Shown here piece after piece: positions 14,407-19,011 of a DNA stretch of 19,011 nucleotides. The stretch lies in the NCBI GenBank assembly GCA_050743625.1, contig JBOGED010000508.1, positions 1 through 19,011 on the forward strand, given 5' to 3'. Origin of the DNA: JBOGED01 sp050743625 (GTDB lineage Bacteria; Actinomycetota; Nitriliruptoria; Euzebyales; Egibacteraceae). The position numbers and the translations under genes were made by a program. Within the stretch, counting starts at the first letter, position 1, and the number at the start of each line of letters is the position of its first letter. Below the pieces are notes generated by a model. The model was not told the origin of the DNA. It worked only from the letters and a program-made list of their open reading frames with translations, and searched no databases.

Positions 14407-14872
14407 GCCCGGTGAGCGCGGGAGCGTCCTGATCCTGATGCCCGCCGCCGTCCTGGTGCTGGTCGTCCTGGCCGCGATCACCATCGACGCCGCCGTGGTC
14501 TTTCTCGGCGAGCGCGAAGTGGCTGACGCTGCCGCGTCGGCCGCCAATGACGCCGTTGCGGCAGGGTTCGACGAGGCCTCCTTCTACCGGGACAGCCAGC
14601 TGTGCTTGAGCCAAGCCAGGGTGTCGGAGACCGCGGAGGCGTCGGTGGCCGCTCGCACCGACAACGCCGTTTTGACCCAGGTGACGGCCCAGCGAGAGAT
14701 CAGCGAGGCCGGCCGGCCACAAGTGACCGTCGAGGTCGAGGCGACCGTGGACCTGATCCTCGCTCCCGCGCTTCCTGGGGCCTCGACCACCAGACGGGTC
14801 AGCGCGACGTCGACGGCCGTCCTGGAGCAAGACCCCGCTGGTCCCGAGATCGAGGTCACCGAGTCGTGCTGA
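14393..14872 (+). CDS. TadE/TadG-like pilus protein, third of three
   Basis: A 159-residue protein. The start is TTG 14393, chosen because GGGGAGG (14377-14383) lies 9 bases before it; TTG 14372 in the same frame is possible but has no such site. The N-terminus MARDEPGERGS is followed by a helix at about 11-33 (VLILMPAAVLVLVVLAAIT), then IDAAVVFLGEREVADAAASAANDAV, the typical TadG/TadE-like region in which Ala-rich repeats follow an IDxA motif. No von Willebrand A domain is present, so it is a short TadG-like protein. The stop lies 3 bases from that of the convergent kinase gene, so no terminator fits between them. Confidence 0.8.
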   Translation: MARDEPGERGSVLILMPAAVLVLVVLAAITIDAAVVFLGEREVADAAASAANDAVAAGFDEASFYRDSQLCLSQARVSETAEASVAARTDNAVLTQVTAQREISEAGRPQVTVEVEATVDLILAPALPGASTTRRVSATSTAVLEQDPAGPEIEVTESC

Positions 14873-14875
14873 ACC

Positions 14876-15916
14876 TCAACGTTGCGTGAACAGGACGACC
14901 AGGGTCGGCAACACGAGTAGCGCGAGCGCCGCGGCCCAGACGGCCCAGACAGACCTTCTCGCGACGTGAGTCGGAGCCGGCTTCGGCGTATCCGGCGACG
15001 GTGGCCGGGGGCCGAACACCCGAGTGGGCCTGGGCTCCAGGGTTGGCGGAGGGCCTGACCGGCGCACGAGGGGCCGAGCACTTGACGGCTGTGGCGCTGG
15101 CGTCGGCTCGCCTGGTATCGCGTCTCGAAGCGCGATCGCGAACTCGGCGGCACTGGAGAAACGATCGTCGCGCTTCCGCGACATCGCACGCTCGACCGCG
15201 CTGGCGACCGCCCTGGGGCAGTCCGGCGCGGCCTCCACGAGCGGCGTGTACACCCCGCGATCGACCGCATGCAGGACCGATAACGGCGTCGGACCAGTGA
15301 ACGGCGGGCTTCCCGTCAGCGCCTCGTAGCAGACCAAGCCAAGGCTGTAGACGTCGCTGCGTTCGTCGGGAGCCGATCCCCCCGCCACGGCGGGATCGAG
15401 GTACTCGGCGGTGCCGAGCTGGGCGCCCTCGTGGGCAGTCAGCCGCCCCGCGTGAGACCAGCGAGCGATGCCGAAGTCGGACAGGAGCGGTTCGCCGTCG
15501 GAGGTGAACAGGATGTTGCCCGGCTTGATGTCCCGATGCAGCACGCCCCGGTGGTGCGCGGAGGCGAGCGCTCGGGCGATCGGCGCGGCGAAGGCGACGA
15601 CGCTCGGAGCGTCGAGCCGCGTCTTGGCGGCGAGGTGGTCGGCCAGCGATCCGCCGGCGGCGTACTGCATCGCGATCGCGATACCCGGCCCGTCAGGTAC
15701 GAACTCGTAGACGCCGACGATGTGCGGATGGTCGAGGCTCGCGAGGATCTCGGCCTCACGCTGGATCCTGGCCAGCAGCACCTGGTCACCAGGGACGCGG
15801 ACGCGCTTCAACGCGACGAGCCGACCTCCAGACGAGTGCTGCCGGGCCTTGTACACCGTGCCCATCCCGCCGTCGCCCAACGGCGCATCCAGATCGTAAC
15901 CCTCAAGCTCAGTCAT
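14876..15916 (-). CDS. PknB-type Ser/Thr protein kinase with a C-terminal membrane anchor and no sensor domain
   Basis: A 346-residue Hanks-type kinase. The kinase domain (about 7-265) has a Gly loop GDGGMGTVYKA (14-24), the ATP lysine Lys37 in VALKR, the catalytic loop HRDIKPGN (127-134) and the metal-binding DFG (147-149). In the activation segment GTAEYLDPAVAGG replaces the usual APE motif, with Asp for Ala and Ala for Glu; Asp188 in DERSDVYSLG is kept. A Pro-rich linker (267-318) leads to one transmembrane helix (322-343) and then only three residues, so there is no PASTA or other external sensor. ATG 15916 is preferred over GTG 15928, which adds four residues. It lies inside the Tad region on the opposite strand, so targets among the pilus or envelope proteins are plausible. 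Confidence 0.93.
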   Translation of the reverse strand: MTELEGYDLDAPLGDGGMGTVYKARQHSSGGRLVALKRVRVPGDQVLLARIQREAEILASLDHPHIVGVYEFVPDGPGIAIAMQYAAGGSLADHLAAKTRLDAPSVVAFAAPIARALASAHHRGVLHRDIKPGNILFTSDGEPLLSDFGIARWSHAGRLTAHEGAQLGTAEYLDPAVAGGSAPDERSDVYSLGLVCYEALTGSPPFTGPTPLSVLHAVDRGVYTPLVEAAPDCPRAVASAVERAMSRKRDDRFSSAAEFAIALRDAIPGEPTPAPQPSSARPLVRRSGPPPTLEPRPTRVFGPRPPSPDTPKPAPTHVARRSVWAVWAAALALLVLPTLVVLFTQR

Positions 15917-15934
15917 TCCGGGACCCACCCCAAA

Positions 15935-15974
15935 ACCATAATGATCACCTGTTCATTCTGACTTTTCGTATGAT
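15935..15974. promoter_or_regulatory. Divergent promoter region between the kinase and the LysM gene
   Basis: The two starts are 71 bases apart. On the plus strand TATGAT (15969-15974) is a near-consensus -10 box 13 bases before ATG 15988; it also contains the ATG at 15970, which argues against that codon as the start. On the minus strand TATGGT (15940-15935) can serve the kinase, 18 bases before its ATG. Neither has a clear -35. The stretch is visibly more AT-rich than the surrounding genes. Confidence 0.45.
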
Positions 15975-15987
15975 AACCTCCTTACGG

Positions 15988-16770
15988 ATGACAGCAAAAA
16001 TTCATGGAAACCAACAGAATGAGACACGGAGCCTGCTCCCACTGGTGTCATGGTTGAGCTTGCTGATCGCGGCGATCGCGATGCTGATCCTGATGGGGAA
16101 CGGCGGGCTGGCGACTCCGTCCGTCCTAGAGCCCGCCGCCTGGCCCACGTGGGCTCGCGGGCGAGAGCCCCTCAGCGTCGCCTTCGCGATACTGCGGCTG
16201 GTGGGACTGGCCGTCGCCTGGTACCTGCTGGGCGTGACGACCATCGGGATCCTCGCTCGTGTGCTCCGGTGGGTACGCCTCGTCGAGCTCGCCGACATCC
16301 TGACCGTCGCATGGGTGCGCAACCTGCTGCAAAGCGCGCTCGGCCTCGGGTTGGCCACGGCGGCCGTGACTGGCGCGACGTTGGGCCATCGGCCCGTTGA
16401 GATGGACCGTCCGCGGGCGACTATCGCCGCCGCCGTCCCAACCTCCAGCATGCAGTTCGAGTCCGAGGTCGAGCCTGAGGTCGCCCGGCCACTCCCGCCC
16501 GCGCTCGTTCCGGACTCGCTCGCGCCCGTGCTGGGCGCTCCCCAGTCCAGCGCTGACACCTACCTGGTGAAGCCTGGTGACCACTTCTGGACGATCGCCG
16601 AGCAGGTTCTCGCGCAATCGTGGGGTCGCGCCGTGACCGAAGACGAGATCATGCCGTTTTGGCAACAGCTCGTCGAGGTCAACAGGAGTGGACTTATCGA
16701 CCCGGGTAACCCAGATCTCATCCTTCCGGGCCAATACCTAACGATTCCTGCGTCTCCGACCGCTCCATAA
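15988..16770 (+). CDS. Membrane protein with C-terminal LysM peptidoglycan-binding domain
   Basis: A 260-residue protein (266 if begun at ATG 15970). Three hydrophobic segments lie at about 16-37, 63-91 and 112-132. A linker rich in Pro, Val and Glu (about 140-190) leads to one LysM domain at 191-253: TYLVKPGDHFWTIAEQVL is the typical first half, an insertion RAVTEDEIMPFWQQLVEVNR follows, and NPDLILPGQYLTIP closes it. This inserted form is common in actinobacterial LysM proteins. I prefer ATG 15988 because a TATGAT -10 box covers the earlier ATG. No Shine-Dalgarno is visible. It is the first of three plus-strand envelope genes after the Tad block and may tie the pilus base or a regulator to peptidoglycan; this is inference. 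Confidence 0.85.
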   Translation: MTAKIHGNQQNETRSLLPLVSWLSLLIAAIAMLILMGNGGLATPSVLEPAAWPTWARGREPLSVAFAILRLVGLAVAWYLLGVTTIGILARVLRWVRLVELADILTVAWVRNLLQSALGLGLATAAVTGATLGHRPVEMDRPRATIAAAVPTSSMQFESEVEPEVARPLPPALVPDSLAPVLGAPQSSADTYLVKPGDHFWTIAEQVLAQSWGRAVTEDEIMPFWQQLVEVNRSGLIDPGNPDLILPGQYLTIPASPTAP

Positions 16771-16772
16771 GC

Positions 16773-16778
16773 TATCCT
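16773..16778 (+). promoter_or_regulatory. -10 box of a probable near-leaderless promoter for the lipoprotein gene
   Basis: TATCCT ends 8 bases before ATG 16787, with no Shine-Dalgarno in between. The -35 is not recognisable. The same spacing and hexamer occur before the HTH gene at 7894. The LysM gene stop lies only a few bases upstream, so this promoter would add to read-through transcription. Confidence 0.35.
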
Positions 16779-16786
16779 CCGAAAGT

Positions 16787-17416
16787 ATGAAAAGGGGGAA
16801 TCCGACGGGTGCGGTCATGCGCGGGGTGATCGGCTGCGTCCTGGTCGTGGTCGCCGCGGGCTGCGGGAAAGGCTCCGAGCCCGTCGAGTCGGCGACGTTA
16901 TCTGACGCCCCGGCAGGAGTAGGACGTGGCGCTGAGGCCTCGCAACGGCCGCTCGTCCAGCCGGTCCAGGCCGACCTTGCGTTCGCGCAGTCGGTACTCG
17001 ACCGGATCGACGCGGGATTCACGGAGGCGGTCCAATACCTCGCCCAGACCCGCGCCCTCGACGATCGGTTCATGGCCTATCTCAACGCCTTGAACACCGC
17101 GGGATGGACGGACCTCGCGGCACTCGAGTGGCGGGCCCAAAAGGACGAGCTGCTCGCCTTTCCTGGCCCAGGCGCGACCACCGCCGAACGGATCGTCGAG
17201 TGGTCCCCAGGCTGCATCGTCGTCGCGGTCCGCGCCGACTACACGGCCTGGTTCCCGCCCTTCACCGAGGACCCCCGGCAACGCTACGTCGCTCTCGTCG
17301 CCGGCCAGGACCCGGGTGACCGCCTAGAGCTGAACGGGAGCGGCTGGCAGATGAACTACGACGGGTGGCAAGACGACGGCGGAGAACCGGAGAACGCATG
17401 CGACGCGCGGGCCTGA
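16787..17416 (+). CDS. Uncharacterised lipoprotein of the Tad-adjacent cassette
   Basis: A 209-residue secreted lipoprotein. The signal peptide MKRGNPTGAVMRGVIGCVLVV ends in the lipobox VAAGC with Cys26 as the lipidated residue; an in-frame ATG at 16817 would give a shorter but equally valid signal. Mature residues 60-115 are helical (ADLAFAQSVLDRIDAGFTEAVQYLAQTRALDDRF), and residues 130-205 look strand-rich, with GCIVVAVRADYTAWFPPFTEDPRQRYVALV. I recognise no family. It would sit on the outer face of the cytoplasmic membrane. It overlaps the following PKD-like gene by 19 bases, so the two are co-expressed and may act together. Confidence 0.82.
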   Translation: MKRGNPTGAVMRGVIGCVLVVVAAGCGKGSEPVESATLSDAPAGVGRGAEASQRPLVQPVQADLAFAQSVLDRIDAGFTEAVQYLAQTRALDDRFMAYLNALNTAGWTDLAALEWRAQKDELLAFPGPGATTAERIVEWSPGCIVVAVRADYTAWFPPFTEDPRQRYVALVAGQDPGDRLELNGSGWQMNYDGWQDDGGEPENACDARA

Positions 17417-18126
17417 TCGCGGTAGTGCTGCTCGGTACGCTCGGGCTGCATACCCCCTCAACCGCGGCCCAGGCCGTAGCCCAGGCCGCGCCCTGCCTCG
17501 GAAGGGTCGGCGGCGAGATCCACTGCGCTGGCGGCAGCTCCAGCTTGACTGGCGGCTCGTACGCCCCCGAGCGGCAGAACCGGACCTACTTCGCGGCGCC
17601 AACGGAAGGCGACTGCTACCGCGTGCGCGGCCGGGCACTTAGGCCAGGCGAGCGCCGGGTCAGCATCGCCGAGGTCATGGCCGCGCAACCCGCCGGATCG
17701 GTGCGCTGCCCCCCTGAGGGCGTGGCGGCGGACTGGGAAGAGCTCGTGCGGCTCCCACCACCCCAGGTCACCTTCCAACCCAACGGCCCCGCGCTCACCG
17801 GCAAGAAGGTCTACCTCATGATCGACCGGGCGGACGCGGTCGACGTGACCACCGCCGAGGTCCGGATCCTCGCCAAGCCGGTCAGCTACCGCATCGACTG
17901 GGGCGACGGCACCGTCACGACGACCACGGACAAAGGCCAGGGCTACCCCATCGGCCCCGAGTCCAACACTCACGTCTACCAAGAGGCCGGTGACGCCACT
18001 GTCGCCGTGACCGCGATCTGGGACGTGACGGCCGGCCCGCCCGATCAGCTCCAGCAGCTCCAACTGGAGACGACGAGCGAGCAGACCGTCACCGCCACCC
18101 AGCACCAGGCCGTTCGCCAGTACTGA
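17398..18126 (+). CDS. Secreted PKD-domain-like protein
   Basis: A 242-residue exported protein. The ATG at 17398 follows GGAG by 5 bases and gives a normal signal peptide (MRRAGLIAVVLLGTLGLHT) cleaved near STAA or AVAQA; an upstream GTG at 17365 would put an Arg-rich extension before it and is rejected. The mature part has cysteines at about 33, 43, 73 and 104, suggesting disulfides. Residues 160-210 carry a PKD-like beta-sandwich pattern: VSYRIDWGDGTVT, then HVYQEAGDATVAVTAIW, the classical WGDG and (T)HxY-x-x-x-G signature. PKD-like domains are surface-exposed and often bind proteins or polysaccharides. Similar proteins occur at actinobacterial Tad loci, from my general knowledge. An adhesin-like or pilus-stabilising role is inferred. 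Confidence 0.8.
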   Translation: MRRAGLIAVVLLGTLGLHTPSTAAQAVAQAAPCLGRVGGEIHCAGGSSSLTGGSYAPERQNRTYFAAPTEGDCYRVRGRALRPGERRVSIAEVMAAQPAGSVRCPPEGVAADWEELVRLPPPQVTFQPNGPALTGKKVYLMIDRADAVDVTTAEVRILAKPVSYRIDWGDGTVTTTTDKGQGYPIGPESNTHVYQEAGDATVAVTAIWDVTAGPPDQLQQLQLETTSEQTVTATQHQAVRQY

Positions 18127-18190
18127 CGGCGCCAAAGTCACTATTGAGTTGTCAAGGTACAGCGGAGCGGGTGGTTCGCTAGGCCAGGCG
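18127..18190. other. Short convergent intergenic region
   Basis: Sixty-four bases separate the ends of the PKD-like gene and the HNH gene. No strong hairpin with a T run is visible; only a weak AGCG...CGCT pairing at about 18159-18179. If a terminator is present it is not of the standard type. Confidence 0.4.
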
Positions 18191-19011
18191 TTACTCGGTC
18201 AGGACAGGCTGAGGAGGGTCGCGGTCGCGACGGCTTGTCTCCCGACCTCGGCGCCTCTCCCGAGCTCGAGGTGGCGGGCGGCTGGGACGCGCGGCCCGAC
18301 GAGGACGGGGCCGGCGGGGCGGGCCTGGGGGTGGGTGGAAGGTCAGGGTGGCATCGGCGTTGCCGGTGACTGTCCAACCGCCTTCGTGCACTGCGTGATG
18401 ATGGGCTACACAAAGTAACGCGAGGTTTGGTGTTAGCGTCGGCCCGCCATTGCCATGGTGCCGGACGTGGTGGACGTCGCTCCATTGCCAGGGCCGCTCG
18501 CAGCGCACCCCGTCCGGGTACGTGAACCGGCAGGTCCGGTCCCGCTCGATGACGGCAAGGCGCTGCGCCGGGCTGGGATGGCGGCGCACATCCATCCAGA
18601 CCGTCCGCCCGTTGTGGGTCACTTTGCGGCGTACGACGTCGGCGTCACAGGCGATGAGCCTGGCGGTGGCCCCACAGATCCGTCCCACCCAGTCCAGCTG
18701 AGCAGCTGGTGCGCCGGGCTCTCCCGCCAACGTCTCCGGAGTAAGGAACACGGTCGCCCGGGGTTGCAGCCCGGCCACCGTCGGCAGGTCGTCTTTGCGC
18801 GCTAGCGCCGTACGGGCCAGTTGTACAAGCGCGTCGGCGTTGCGCTGCTCCGGCGTGCGCCGCTCCTCGTCAGGCAGCGTGGCCGGGTCAGGCCCGGCCA
18901 GCGCATCCAACGCCGAGCGCACCAGCGCGCCGCCGAGGGGATCCAGCAACCCGTCGACCTCGGTCATCCCGTCACTACGAGACGACACGACCAGCCGGCG
19001 AGCGGCGTACT
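18191..19011 (-). CDS. DUF222/HNH endonuclease (13E12 repeat family), 5' end outside the window
   Basis: The frame stays open to the right edge (YAARRLVVSSRSDGMTEVDG), so the N-terminal half is missing; 272 residues are seen. The first part, DGMTEVDGLLDPLGGALVRSALDAL followed by RTPEQRNADALVQLARTAL, is the end of the DUF222 domain. A linker leads to an HNH nuclease module: CRFTYPDGVRCERPWQWSDVHHVRHHGNGG, then NLALLCVAHHHAVHEGG, with the DxHH motif, the central Asn and the final His-rich helix of the beta-beta-alpha metal fold. This family is abundant in Actinomycetota (REP13E12-like) and is thought to be mobile; function is unproven. After the nuclease there is a low-complexity Pro/Arg tail of about 45 residues. 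It is convergent with the Tad cassette and marks its probable right border. Confidence 0.9.
   Translation of the reverse strand, partial: YAARRLVVSSRSDGMTEVDGLLDPLGGALVRSALDALAGPDPATLPDEERRTPEQRNADALVQLARTALARKDDLPTVAGLQPRATVFLTPETLAGEPGAPAAQLDWVGRICGATARLIACDADVVRRKVTHNGRTVWMDVRRHPSPAQRLAVIERDRTCRFTYPDGVRCERPWQWSDVHHVRHHGNGGPTLTPNLALLCVAHHHAVHEGGWTVTGNADATLTFHPPPGPPRRPRPRRAARPSRPPPRARERRRGRETSRRDRDPPQPVLTE

Noticed and set aside
13333..14547. Minus-strand frame of 404 codons opposite the pilin and TadE-like genes
   Set aside because: It has no domain and covers four plus-strand genes with ordered overlaps and ribosome binding sites.
18191..18340. Possible frameshift in the Pro/Arg-rich tail of the HNH protein
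   Set aside because: The alternative frame is equally low in complexity and the tail of this family is variable, so a frameshift cannot be supported.

Overview
The window is GC-rich, with tightly packed genes that often overlap by 1-4 bases and frequent GTG/TTG starts. It encodes a protein that reads as S-(hydroxymethyl)mycothiol dehydrogenase. Mycothiol is the thiol of Actinomycetota, so an actinobacterial chromosome is the best reading. The sequence alone does not settle the class or genus. No rRNA, tRNA, CRISPR array or insertion sequence was recognised.

Layout, left to right. (1) 1-2227, minus strand: a copper-handling operon of a CopC-CopD fusion followed by a YcnI-type protein that runs off the left edge. 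(2) 2343-3575, plus: a class I glutamine amidotransferase/peptidase S51-like protein with a C-terminal tail resembling that of cysteinyl-tRNA synthetase. (3) 3582-5281, minus: mscR coupled through a TTGA overlap to a metallo-beta-lactamase-fold hydrolase, a thiol-dependent formaldehyde detoxification pair. A perfect 17-bp hairpin lies upstream. (4) 5372-6958, minus: a family 5 ABC solute-binding protein split by one in-frame TGA and lacking a signal peptide. (5) 7090-7894: an unknown conserved-looking protein and a convergent excisionase-type HTH protein, next to the Tad locus. (6) 7987-14872, plus: a Tad (tight adherence) pilus locus in the order SAF/CpaB-like, CpaE/TadZ, TadA (CpaF) ATPase, TadB, TadC, then a structured 213-bp gap, a 61-aa pilin-like protein and three TadE/TadG-like pseudopilins. 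(7) 14876-18126: a Ser/Thr kinase on the minus strand, then a plus-strand cassette of a membrane LysM protein, a lipoprotein and a secreted PKD-like protein, probably cell-envelope accessories of the pilus. (8) 18191-19011, minus: the 3' part of a DUF222/HNH (13E12-type) endonuclease gene cut by the right edge.

How the parts may work together: TadA powers assembly through the TadB/TadC inner-membrane platform. CpaE would localise the machine and CpaB would form a membrane-anchored extracytoplasmic part. The four small proteins, each with an E-x-G motif before its hydrophobic helix, are probable substrates of one prepilin peptidase, which is not encoded here. The kinase, LysM, lipoprotein and PKD genes lie inside or next to this locus, so phosphoregulation and peptidoglycan attachment of the pilus are reasonable hypotheses, not demonstrated facts. 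The HTH gene, divergent from the Tad operon, is the obvious local regulator candidate.

The less ordinary signals are: the in-frame stop in the solute-binding protein; a 13-codon mini-ORF that bridges tadB and tadC with ATGA overlaps at both ends; the nested inverted repeats before the pilin gene; the shared E-x-G motif; the loss of the Walker A lysine in CpaE; and several genes whose -10 box lies 6-8 bases before the start codon, suggesting leaderless mRNAs.
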